This document shows positions 48,930 through 59,800 of a stretch of 64,000 nt of DNA, one piece after another. This DNA comes from Armillaria gallica (taxonomy: Eukaryota > Basidiomycota > Agaricomycetes > Agaricales > Physalacriaceae): the NCBI GenBank assembly GCA_037576215.1, contig JBANDB010000003.1, positions 2,914,001 to 2,978,000 of the forward strand. The letters run 5' to 3'. The notes under the pieces are model-generated. The model made no database searches and was not told the origin of the DNA. It saw only the letters and a list, made by a program, of their open reading frames with translations. The position numbers and the translations under genes were made by a program. Positions within the stretch are counted from its first letter, which is position 1, and each line of letters opens with the position of its first letter.

Positions 48930-49039
48930 CTAGTGGGTGAGGGCCAATGCATCCACGTGGCAGGTCCGAGTCCTATGTTTTTTTTTTCGTGTTTAATACT
49001 ATTTAGTTGCTATTTTAATATATATACAAGGCGCAACAT

Positions 49040-50146
49040 TCAAGCTTGTCTATAAATAAAATGATCCCGCATTTTGCCGGACATGTCCTGCATGAGGTTT
49101 ACATTGATGGTCGTCCCTTCTTTATGCGCACCTCTTGCTTGCACTATCCCATCGTTGAACCATACACTGCCATCTAGGTCAATGAATCTAGTGGTGAAAT
49201 GTCCGTTTCCATAGTACACTATGCCGGATAGGCAGTACAACATGGCAGTACCATTTACCTCGATACTTATATTGAGATCAGGTGATACAGTTGTGAAGGC
49301 GACCGCAACATTTAACAAAGGAGGGGTGTACATGTACCTGTGACTTTCCACCACGTCGGACGTGCATACACTGCAGGATGCCACGGCTCGGGCGATGGGT
49401 CTTGCCTTGCATTTCTTGATAAACTGCTGAAGGGAACGTGTATCATGTCCCCCAGGCTCCAATACACAACTCATCTTGGAGGACTGCATGACGTCGTGAC
49501 CATTACTGCAAGTGTAATGTACAGAGTCAAACGCAATGGTACCACTGCACCATTTCAACATAACTGCTTCAGCACTCATCTCCATCCCAAACACAAAAGA
49601 GGTAGGGAATGCTCTATTGAGATGGTGCCTGAAGTAATCCCTTACCTCTTCTAAGGTGTACTGTCCATTGACATGTCTGGTAAACGATGTCACCAGGATA
49701 TTCAGCCATGGATTTTCGAAGTCATGTAATGTGTCCTTATAGCCCTGAGGAGCTGTATGCCATGTGTTGTACAGAATGTAAACAGCTACATCGTAAGCGC
49801 AACTGTTGTTCGACCACCGGCATCCGATGGGCTGATACGATTGGGCTGATTGTCGCAACAATGAAGGAGCATCTTTGGCGGAATGAGGTATTGTGGTATT
49901 GTTAACAGCTACGCGTTTATTGACCGTGTCCTGCTTCAGATCAAACATATCAGAGACTCTCCCTTTCCGCTTTTCGGACAGTTTCATAGGCATGAAGATA
50001 CGCTTGCCAGATGCTGGAACACTGCTACCGATGACGACTGGTGGCGGTACAGGCAATTGGGTGTGTATATTTGGCTTGTGGGTTATAAGGATTTTTGCCC
50101 ATTCACCCATGCCTAGCATAGCATCCAATGACTCAAAAGGGTCCAC
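49040..50146 (-). pseudogene. USP-like cysteine peptidase region of the Helitron
   Basis: It is in the same frame as the helicase and separated by a single TAG (50153-50155) and two codons, so originally one polypeptide. Residues 111-119 read WSNNSCAYD, with Cys116 as candidate nucleophile. H316 lies in NGHFTTRFIDLDGSVWFNDG, which resembles the His box of ubiquitin-specific peptidases (GHYxAYxxD..WYxFDD). Between them, CSVCTS gives a possible zinc ribbon. This Cys-box and His-box order fits a USP-type papain fold. Peptidase domains on Helitron proteins are known, but the assignment here rests on motif shape only. The substrate is unknown. Confidence 0.55.
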
Positions 50147-50152
50147 ATCAGA

Positions 50153-52406
50153 CTATATCAAAGCCCTGTCCATTAGAGGAGGCGAATAACCGTTTCCGAC
50201 ATGTTTGCGGAAGGATTCTATCAGCGCATAACACGTGTTGCCTTGTACTGTCACAGGTACAGACCCATTATATATTTGTGTGGTTATGTCGTTGAGCATT
50301 TCAAGCTCTCTAAATTCCTGTTGCAGGTAGCCACTGCATCCTCCTTGAATCTTACTAGCATTGATGGGCGAAGACCTTGTACCATTCAAAGAGGGAAGTA
50401 TCAGTGTTCCTTCAGCCGTGGTGGTCCTTGACAGTGCAGTATAATATGACTGATGGGACCTGCAGTTATTTAGATCAACTGGATTGAATGGTCTCGTTTT
50501 GCCTTGTGAACTGTAATCTGTCATGGCAAAATTATGGAGTACCTCTACTTGACTATGACTTATGCGGATATGCGTGTCATCGGGCAGACTGCACGTGATG
50601 GTAGATGGTGTGCGAAGAAGAGGTACGACGTTAATAGGTAGTCCAGGTATACGCACCTCAGTAGGTGGATTAACCAGCGATACGAACAGAACTGATAGTA
50701 TTCTCTGACCATGGGAACCAGTGGTGTCTCGCCAAGAATGTACCATCACTTCCTGACCCTTCATGATGCACAGTTCGGTAGTGGAGTTGACATGAATCAT
50801 GACAGGCATACCAACACAAAGGGCGAGCGCAGGGGATATATGCTTGTCATTTTCAGAAGGAGACGCTGCCCATAGAATATCCTGCAAGGACTGCATGATC
50901 TTGGTGCACAAAGATCGCATACCCTTACCTGGTACAGTGCGATCTGAAGATTCGGATGAAGACAGTTGATCTTCAGAGTAGAACATGGTCAGAGTCGCCC
51001 CGGTCTCTTCTGCAAACCGTGCGGAGGCGAGTCTATTGAATTCATCCTTGTGGACGTTGAGCCCAGTTATAATAGATACATTGCGGAACTGCACATCTGA
51101 AATCTTTGGAGCGGTCGATCTACCTGAGACCTGGCTGTTCAGAAATGTGATGTCAGATTTAGTGCATGCCTTATACCGCATGTTGGAGAGGACAGTTCTC
51201 AACTTTTCGTTGTTGGGAGTCTGCGATGTCTGCCTCATATTTTGACGGAAAATGACAACCGTAGTGACTTGATGCCATATTGCCTTTCCCATGGCCAACT
51301 CCTGTGCTTTCTTACTCATGGTGAATAGACCCTCATTAGGACCATACAAAGAGGCCCGTTCAGAACCAATGGCAGGTGGCAGTTGTGCGAAGTCACTAGC
51401 AAATATGATGTTCATACCCCCGAAGGGTAATTCAGGGTGATTTGTGCACATGGCGAGATGAGCGCTTATACGATACATGTCCACACACGACAACATGGAT
51501 ACCTCATCAAGGAAGATATAATCCACTCCATCAAGGCACTCCTTGAACTCTGCCAACACTTTTTTGGAAATAGTCTCGCCATGGCACTCGTTTATACCAA
51601 ACATGAAGTGATAAGTAGAACCTTTGACTAAAGCAGCAGCAGTTCCAGTGGGGGCCACAACGACGAGGCGCCTGCTTTCTCCTTGATGTTTGAAATATGC
51701 AGTCAAAGCGTTGAGTACACGTGTCTTCCCAGTACCACCCATCCCACCTATGTACATAGTCAATTGGTCAGCGGCTGGGTTATCGGCATGTTGGGTGATG
51801 ATCCTAAATGCACGCTGCTGTTCCTCATTGAGTACATATTCTTCTTCGACCTGTGACACAACCAATTGCTCTGTGTCATCGTGCTGTGAACACACAAGAT
51901 GGCACTTTCGAACAACTTCAACCTGGTCAATATAACGCTGGGAACACTTTGGCTTACTCTGCTGTACGGCCACATCTTGTGTCCGACGCGACTCCAATAG
52001 GTCAGCCTTTGTTCTGTCAACTGCAGCCTTCCAATTGGATGGACTTCTGTCTGCCACTTGTTCTGACAGGGGTTCATTATGTTTGATAGAGGCGATATGT
52101 GGGTCCGCAGCAGACTATTTGCACCTGGCAGGTCCCATCAGGTTATGAATGACTGCGGCCTGTCATTCTTGCAACTTATGGCAGCGACCATGTTTATTTT
52201 TGTTACCCAAAAGATCGGGATCGATCCCATATTCCATCATGTCTTCCAGCACCAGTTGCTGGTCCCTGTCAGCCGTGAGTTCAACATAGGTATTGCCATC
52301 CATCCACGCTGGAATTTCGGCCTCTGCTTCTTGTATTAATTCGGCCCTGTAGTCATCTCTCGCATCTAGGCACTTGTACCTAAGGTTTAAATTTGCTATA
52401 ATACAT
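50153..52406 (-). pseudogene. Helitron PIF1-like helicase region, broken
   Basis: On the minus strand the frame is open from the gypsy junction at 52406 (ANLNLRYKCLDARDDYRAEL) to a TAG at 52115-52117 and resumes with ADPHIASIKHNE. The following 634-residue frame carries Walker A GGMGGTGKT (residues 104-112), Walker B IFLDEVSM (near 181-188), motif III FASDFAQLPPAIG, and near the C-terminus YYTALSRTTTAEGTLIL. These are the superfamily 1B PIF1 motifs. The catalytic residues look intact, so the breaks are a CAG-to-TAG type stop, another stop at 50153-50155 and the retrotransposon at 52407. The apparent GTG start at 52057 is only the first non-ATG codon in the frame, not a real start. Confidence 0.8.
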
Positions 52407-52872
52407 TGTAAGGCTGGGAAACTAGGTGTAAACCAAAGATATGTTTCCTGACGAATTCTTTTGAATGCAAGGAGGGCTTCAACAATTCTGACAGATGTGT
52501 ACTGGATTAATTGAAACGAATGAAATGGTTATTGAGATTTAACGATTAAGAAGATGTTAGGCAATGGTTTCCAGATACTGAATTGTATATAAATCTCCTG
52601 GTGATAGAGCCCTAGGTGGTGCTAGGCAGCAGCTATGCTTGGAGGGTAAATGCAAATGTATTGGTTGACCTGGCTAAAGATGGGGGAAAAAGTCCTCCTC
52701 CTCTCTGTCTATTTTATAGCTGCTTATATACTACTAGAGAACAATGAGTTTCCATACTTGGGAAACAATAGGTAGGAACAATGGGAGTACAGAACAATGA
52801 GATCAGGATGATAGAACAATGGAATTACAGAACAATAGAACAATAGGAGAGAACAATGATCAATGGGACAAT
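52407..52872 (-). repeat. 3' LTR (left copy), visible match to the 5' LTR
   Basis: This stretch matches 63535-64000 at a constant offset of 11128 with no difference that I could find. The true LTR extends further right, but its end cannot be set because the other copy is cut by the window. On the minus strand a TATA run (GTATATAAGC) lies at about 52725-52734. Confidence 0.9.
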
Positions 52873-52880
52873 GATCAATA
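52735..52880. promoter_or_regulatory. Array of AACAATG-type motifs in the U3 region
   Basis: AACAATG or ATCAATG occurs at least six times in about 140 bp, with several AACAATA variants between, just upstream (in the minus direction) of the LTR TATA box. WWCAAWG is the HMG-box (SOX/mating-type) consensus. The same cluster is in the other LTR. Enhancer function is inferred. Confidence 0.5.
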
Positions 52881-53299
52881 TTTGATGATCAAAAGATCAT
52901 GATGAGACAATTTGGCTACATGAATCTGGGTTTCTATTGTGATCTGATGCTGAGATCTTGGATAGGGATCTGGAGAGGATGTTCTCTTCTTCCTGTATGC
53001 TGTCTTGGAGCATGGCAAAATGTGAGATAGAGCTCACATTGGTGCACAGCCTGCACTGGATGTGCACAACTGGGGGGAACATAATTTATGAATGTCCCTG
53101 TTCATGCAGGAGATATAGACTTCTTTACATCATGTATTCACATCAGCATCGATGATGAGGGGGTGAGATTTCTGATGGACAGGTAATTTAAGGGGGAAAG
53201 GGAGAATGTTCTTTTTGCTTTGCTAGCAAGGCTCCGGAATGCTAGGATGGACATATAAAACAAGGCAGAATTTGCCATGGGTCCTTCAGAACAGTAGCA

Positions 53300-54012
53300 T
53301 GTCTTTCCCTGCTTCACTACCTCTCATCCAGAAATTAGACTGGACCTCCCCAGTCCAGATCATGCAGTCCCTTTCTCATTTCCAAGCACTCCAAGACAGA
53401 ACTACTGTTGAGGTTATTTGCCTTTCTGTCACCACCTCCATGATGTCCCTGTGCATGTCATGCAGGCTAGGGAGATTGGCCAGGTCCCTGATAAAGACAC
53501 TCAAGTCTGGCTCCAGCAGTTGATGAACCTATCAGTGAGTACTATATCTTAATTTTATTGCTACCACTCATGCTCCCTTCTTGAAGTTGGTTCTTGAAGT
53601 TATGCGAGATACATCTGCTGACTTTTCCACCACTGGTGCCTATGAAGCTGTGGAACAAATGTCTGAGCTTTACAGCCAGGTTCTTTCGCATGCTGTCCTC
53701 TTCCTGGATTACCCCCAGATCCACTTCGCCTCCATTGCTATTCTGAAAGCTTTTGTTGAGGCACAGGCTAAGGCCAGGGCTAGGAAGGATTTGTTGGCAA
53801 TTTGTGCCCTTGATGCTGGGCTTGCACATGTTGGAGGGTCTATGGTTGAAATGGATGAAGATGTTATGCTGGAGTTTGCAGTACGTGTTGACTCGCAGGG
53901 CAATATGTCATACCCCACTGTGGTTGCGGGAGAGGAGTTGGTGTCTGAGAATGATGATGATTCTGCGCAGGTGTTTTCTCCCATCCATTATGACAGTTCA
54001 GATTCAGAGTAG
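53300..54012 (+). CDS. Antisense spliced gene inside the gypsy element
   Basis: A plus-strand exon ending VPDKDTQVWLQQLMNL is joined by a gtgagt...gaag intron (about 53535-53585) to a long open exon. That exon contains VLEVMRDTSADFSTTGAYEA, YPQIHFASIAILKAFVEAQA and an acidic end (ENDDDSAQVFSPIHYDSSDS). The exon has low bias toward stop codons and a convincing acidic tail. The 5' end is unclear. I know no family. It lies opposite to pol, between pol and the 3' LTR, so it is either an antisense gene of the retroelement or a captured host fragment. Confidence 0.45.
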
Positions 54013-54109
54013 GGATAGGTATTTAATATTTAAAATGTTTCCTAGCTAGCCTGGTGCTTCTCCAAATGTGATCATGTCCACCTCTTTCTTTGCCTCCTTT
54101 CTTTTAACA

Positions 54110-54376
54110 TTAAGACATGTGAGCTGCCTCTGGCTGTGTCGGCATTGCCATGAGCTCCATTGGCTGGCTGCTGGCCACTGTCCCATGATGTGACAGAGGT
54201 GATTCGCCTCGGCTTATCGAGAGGCGCTGGATGAAGGCTGGCTCATTGGCATGTGGATGATTTAAAGAGTAGAGGGCATAAGCTCCATATAGGCGGAACC
54301 CTAAGAAGGCGGCCACCATAATTGCAGGGGCTACCCAGTATGCTTTTGGGATTTCAATGTTTAGAACAGTGGTCAT
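54110..54376 (-). CDS. Small membrane-anchored protein 2 of the gypsy 3' region
   Basis: An ATG-started frame of 88 residues. A hydrophobic helix (YWVAPAIMVAAFLGFRLYGA, about residues 13-32) is followed by a polar tail with SRGESPLSHHGTVASS. The tail resembles RGDKISSHSSVAS of the protein at 55124-55609. A single N-terminal anchor and short cytoplasmic tail is all that can be said. It is on the same strand as pol and downstream of it, where envelope-like genes sit in some elements, but there is no envelope signature. Confidence 0.4.
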   Translation of the reverse strand: MTTVLNIEIPKAYWVAPAIMVAAFLGFRLYGAYALYSLNHPHANEPAFIQRLSISRGESPLSHHGTVASSQPMELMAMPTQPEAAHMS

Positions 54377-56403
54377 TTTCCACAGTGGTGAATAATTTAG
54401 ACACGTTAATTCTCTTTTCTTTTTAAATCAATTTATCCAGAATAGCTCCTGGGCTATCCACTCTGTCGGGCTCGCTAGGAGTATTCTCGGGACCAACGTG
54501 GCAACCGACAAACTATTCTTGGTCTGGAGCCATTGCTGCCATATGGAACGATGGCCAAGGGAGCGCCCTGGAATGTATGAATAAATAGTGTTGTGACAGG
54601 TTGCAAGTATGCTGTCATGGAATTCAATATTGCAGTGTTTCATTTGAATAGTGTATGGCAGGAAGAATATTCATGACTCATTCAGGCCATCTTTCAGACT
54701 GTCAGGGACCAGGCCCCCATCCTCTCGGCTGCGTTCCTGTGTGTCAGCTATTGCCATTGTTGCGCCGTTACTTTCTAGGCCATGTCTCTTTATCGCCACT
54801 TGATGACCTGGGCAGCTTTGTAAAGACCATGTTTATGCCAAGGTTAAGCGATAGATGACAGCCATAGCACTGGAGATTTTTGCGATATTGGGCCAGGCCG
54901 CATTGAGTAAAGAAGCTTTCCCAAGGAACATGTCTGAATGCATATTGGTAGTCAAGTAGGAATTTTAACATATGTTCAGAGTTGAGGGAATTTTGAACTG
55001 AAGCGAAGAAATGAAAATGACGATCGAAAAAGAAAAGATATGTGAATGGGTTTTATACAATTGATAGAGCTGGAATAAAATTTCATTGAATTGGAAATAT
55101 CGAGGTAGCATAAATACAGTGTCCTAGACATCCGTCGGAGGTCTAGGCGGTGGATAAGTTGGTGGTGATGGAATGCGCAGATTGCATAGGTGAGAAGGAA
55201 GGACCAGGACTGCTTCTGGTCTTGGAAGAGTTGGTGAGTCTGGTCTTGTGATGAGGTCTCTCGATGACCCTTGAACAAAGTCAGAGTGAAATGATGCTTG
55301 AGACTCCATTGAGGAGGAGTACTGATAAATCAACAGTGGAGTGGCTGGTTTGGTGGTGTTGATAAGGTTATCCGGTATGGTAAAGGAATAAATAGATGCC
55401 ACTGATGAATGGCTTGATATTTTGTCTCCTCTTCCAACTGGAAGCGGATGTGGATCAAAGAGAGCAATTTGGCGAAGTGGGATGTTACGAGCATGGAAAG
55501 ACCATTGGCACTGGTGGCAGGGTTTGGTGAAATAAAGAATGGCCAGCCCAACAATCAAGGATGCTGGTAATGCAAGGAGGGTGAGATAGGCAAAAGTAAC
55601 ATCTGGCATGAAGACGGTCAGAGTGGTTGTAAGAAAAGATTTTTAGGTTTCTATCAGCAATCTGGTGACTATCAACCAGGCACCACCTTTAGAACACCGA
55701 CAATTGGCCCCCGGGCCGGTTTCTGTTCCTTAGGATCAAATTAAAGGAGATTTAGACTATTGATGATGATGCGTATTTTTAGTCATTTATAATGATGTAA
55801 GAATCTGTCCATGTGACAAGTAATAGGAATATCCGGGAATTGTGCTTGTTGTTGTGGGCAAACGGACTTGAGAACCTATATTGCCATGGATATTTGTACA
55901 TTGCTATACGAGAAGTTTATGAAAGTGCAAATGAGCTTGAGAATGTGACAATCTGAAAGACATCCTTGAATCACTTAAGTAGTTGTTTGCGAAGGGACTT
56001 GAGAATTTTAGATAGCACAGACACCCATGAATTGCGATTGAGTTTGGAGCAATTTATATAACATATTTGATTTTCGCATAATCCTATTCCTGCATAATCC
56101 GTCTCTGCGGCAATTCCGAAACACACACTCTAAAACTGGTGCTTCCACGTTCACATATTGCAACGGGTTTTCCCAGCTGGCCTACCACCATTCATAGCAG
56201 TTACGACACCTTCATGCAGTCATGAAGTTAAGTGAAGGAGTCTGAGAGGATGCGTCTCAGAGGGTGGCGTGAGGGTCCTGTACTCGAGACTGAGGATGCT
56301 AGGGCGGGTCCTCTGCCTTTAATATTGTGCAAATGGTCTTGGCTTTGCATGTGTTTACAGCTTCTGGGGTAGTCCAACATGAGGCATACTCCAATGGCAC
56401 AAT
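54377..56403. other. Gypsy 3' internal region outside the small frames
   Basis: Apart from the protein at 55124-55609, I see no gene in 54377-55123 or 55610-56403. The region is AT-rich. Confidence 0.4.
55124..55609 (-). CDS. Small membrane-anchored protein 1 of the gypsy 3' region
   Basis: An ATG-started frame of 161 residues. Residues about 5-27 are a hydrophobic helix (FAYLTLLALPASLIVGLAIL). CHQCQWSFH follows, then a Ser/Pro-rich tail including GRGDKISSHSSVAS and ending PTYPPPRPPTDV. The domain plan (anchor, then Ser-rich tail with an RG[DE]...SH..(T/S)VAS motif) is shared with the frame at 54110-54376, so they may be paralogues. Function unknown. Confidence 0.45.
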   Translation of the reverse strand: MPDVTFAYLTLLALPASLIVGLAILYFTKPCHQCQWSFHARNIPLRQIALFDPHPLPVGRGDKISSHSSVASIYSFTIPDNLINTTKPATPLLIYQYSSSMESQASFHSDFVQGSSRDLITRPDSPTLPRPEAVLVLPSHLCNLRIPSPPTYPPPRPPTDV

Positions 56404-56592
56404 TCTCTCTGACTGTGCATCAGTAAGAACCCATGCGATCCTTCTCATGGTAATGGATCATGTGAGGTGTGAACCAATGGCAAAAGTCTCTGAGACTGCG
56501 GGCACAGCTAGAACCCATGATATCCTTCTCATGGTAATGGATCATGCGAGGTGTGAACCAATGGCAAAAGTCTCTGAGACTGCGGCCGCAGC
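56404..56592. repeat. Tandem repeat, 84-bp period, about 2.2 units
   Basis: CTTCTCATGGTAATGGATCA occurs at 56441 and again at 56525. The units differ at a few positions (for example CATGTGAGG versus CATGCGAGG). The end GTCTCTGAGACTGCGG is itself partly palindromic (TCTCTGAGA). Confidence 0.8.
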
Positions 56593-56890
56593 TGCTATAT
56601 TGTAGAATGCAGCCATGAATCAGGTACATGGGAACTTCCGTTGATTTGGGATGTTGGATAAATATATCATGATAAGCTATGATCACTGATAAGACTTTTA
56701 ATTGCAGTTTGATCCAAGAGGCTGATTATTTAGCATATGTCCGAGATGCCCTGGGGAGAACAAAAAAAATTTCTGACTCCTGTCAGAACAGATTGGGTGT
56801 TTGTAAAGGCAAAGGATTTATTTCGATATTTTAATTTCAGTAAATAGACAAGTATATATGTGGGACAGAATGATATAGGAGTTGACGAGT

Positions 56891-59800
56891 TTAAACTTCT
56901 TCATCAAATGTATCTGATGATTGTTCCATAGCATGAATTTGTGTAGGATCCCTATCCAGGAATTGAGCCAGATCTGGTATATCAATAGATGCTCGAGGAT
57001 GATATGGGATACAGCGGAAAGCAGCCACTGGTTTTTCAAGCAGGGTGCCATCTAGTTCTGCCAGAATGTATGCACCACCTTGATTGTGAGATATGACTAC
57101 TAAGGGACCAAGATAGCGAGGTTTGAACTTGCGACTGAGCTCATACTGAACTCTTGTATTCCTAATCAGGACTAAAGCACCGTGCTTGAATTTCCAATCT
57201 ATGATGCGGTTGGCATGATCTTTTTCCCATCGCTTTACTGCTTTGACTCGCGATTCATAGACTTTAGACTGAATGGCTTCTAAATCAGCTTCCCGTTTTT
57301 GCAGTATGATTGCACGACGAGCGATCAGCTCTGTAGTTGTCAGAGTCGATGTAGGTGGCGGAATGAGAAAGGATGCTTCTGCAATGTCAAGTGGAAGGAT
57401 AGGTGGTACACCTGTTGCTACTTCGTATGGGCTCTGTCCTAATGTCTTGAGTGGAGTGACATGTTCTGCCCATATCACAGAATATGCGACATAAGACCAT
57501 CTCTTTTCTACTCCATCAGCTGCTTTGAAAAGTGCTTCTCTAAAGTCATAGTGACGTCTTTCAATAACACCTTGGGCTTGGGAGTTGTAAGGGGAGATAG
57601 TTATATGATGTATGTCATATTGGCCTTTGAGTATTTCTAAAGCAGCAAGAAATGCTGGACCATTGTCAGTCACAATTTCTCGAAGTGAACCCCATCGGCA
57701 TATTAGGTCTTCGAATATGAAACGTGCTAGGGCTTCTGCATTTTCCTTGCGAAGCATGCGAAACTCTGGGTATGCACTCATAGAGCAGCGAGCATGAACA
57801 ATGTACTTGAACCCATTTGAGTGTGGAAGATGAAAGGTATTGATATAAGCCTTAGAAAATAGTGGTGCAGGATAAGAGACAACTGGAGGAATATGCCATT
57901 TTTCTGTTTGACGTATCTGACACAAATGGCATGTTTTCACAAACCACTTGATGTCTGATAGCATCTGTGGCCACCAATAGCGCTTGAGAATATGCTGTCG
58001 AACAGAATAGACACCTTTATGTCCTAGTTCATCATGAGCAATTTGCATGACATTATATCGTCTGTCTGGTGGTATAACTAGTTTGTGCTCTCCTGCAGGA
58101 TCTCGTTTCCAAAGTTCCCCATCTTTGAGGAAGAATTCTGATGCGTAATTTCCAAATGTTCGCAGTTGATCATCAGAAAGATTGGGAGGTTGGGTAAAAT
58201 CAGAGAGAAAATGTCTGACATGTTCTAGTCTTTCATCTGCTGCAGTTGCTTTCTTATTATGTGGGATAATAATTGGGGTATCTGATGGAATGGGGTTCTG
58301 GACTAATGGATGACTGGTTGCTTTTGTAAATATTTGCATTGGGCTCAGAATTTTGCGTCCTGAAGCATGAACATCTGGATGAGGGTTTATAGTATGAAGG
58401 AAGCCATAGTATTTGTCAACCCAATCAAGATCATCTCCTTCAGGTGGGGGATCTCCTGGTTGGGGACACCTTCTTGATAAGCCATCTGGTCCATGAGTCT
58501 TGCCTGGTACATGTACAAGTTTGAAATGAAATAGGAGGATTCCAGCTACCCAACGGTTGATAACTGCACTGGGATTCATATCTGGGTTATTTATCATTCC
58601 TTTGATTGCAGTTGCATCAACCTCTACAATCAGGTTCTTCACTGATATAATCCAGAGTGCAGCCTCCTTAAGGGCTCGATAAAGACCGTATAATTCAAGC
58701 TTGGGTTGGCTATAGTTAGATTCTGTCTTGTTAAGTGCAATGGATCCAAAATGAGAAGGATATCGTCGCTTGGGGTTATTAGGGTCTTGTTGGAATAGGG
58801 CATAGCCAACAGCTTCTGCACTGGTATCCACAGCTAGAATTACAGGTGCCTCTGATTTGTAGTTAATGGGGCGAAGAGCAGGTGAGTTTATGATTGCGTC
58901 TTTCAAAGCATGTTGTGCAGCTTCTTGATCTGGCCCCCAGTAGAACTCTACACCTTTGCGTGTGAGGTTGACCAGAGGCCTGGCAATAAGGCTGTAATTG
59001 CGAATGTATATGCGAAGTATCCCAGAGGTTCCCAAAAATGAACGAATATCCGTAAGGTCATGGCATGGACCCCAGTTTTTGATCTTGTCAACTTTTCCAT
59101 CTTCTGGAACTCGCCCCTCATAGGTACACTTGTGTCCCACTATGACTGCCTCAGGTACACACAAATATGCTTTCTTCCCTGACCATGTGCAACCCACATA
59201 TTTGATATGCTCCACTATTCGATTTAGATTTTGGAAGTGCTCCCATATGAATTGCCTAATACCAGAATTTTCAGGAATAGTTGTGTATTCTCCATGCTCA
59301 TTCTGATATTGTGATTCTGGGCCTTTGATTCCTGCATCATCTACAAATGGAATGGTGATATCAGGAATTTCTTCCTGAAGTGTATATGTGATATCGCCTT
59401 GGAGGATTTGCATAGAATTTGTCCATCCCATGGGAAGCATAGTTAAATGAAAAGTTCCTAGAGGTGTTTGGAAAGTAGTGAAATCTCGGCTTTGTGTGGC
59501 TAGTAGCCTTTGATCAAATGCAACAAATAAATCAAAGACACCATAGCATGCACATCCACCAAAAGTCTCTGCAAGTTGTTCAATAAAGGGAGAAACACCT
59601 GAGTTGCGAATGGTGATAGCATTTAGTGGTTGGAGATCATGTACAATACGAAGGGAATGTCCATCCTTCTTGAAGACTGTAAACCATTTGGAACGATATG
59701 ATGAACTGGATGGCTCATATATGCCCGTCGCAATTTTATCTTTGACTATGTCAATCACTTCATGATAGAGTCCAGGGGGAATTGGTATGTTTTTGTGAAC

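Larger units (their letters stand above)
48930..52406 (-). mobile_element. Helitron, 3' part, interrupted by a gypsy element
   Basis: Read on the minus strand, the element ends ACCCACTAG and is followed by T of the DUF6534 intron, as required for a Helitron (CTRR end, insertion between A and T). Upstream of the end lie CCACGTGG and a GCCA/TGGC inverted pair that may be the usual terminal hairpin. The element encodes a PIF1-type helicase and a peptidase-like region. Its 5' part, where a Rep nuclease would be, lies beyond the gypsy insertion and outside the window. Confidence 0.75.

Noticed and set aside
49040..52057. Two separate Helitron genes starting at 52057 and 50146.
   Set aside because: Both apparent starts are GTG codons within one continuous frame interrupted by TAG; a single broken reading frame explains them better.
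52735..52872. Repeated ACAAT units as a CRISPR-like or satellite array.
   Set aside because: Unit spacing is irregular and the stretch is inside an LTR in both copies.
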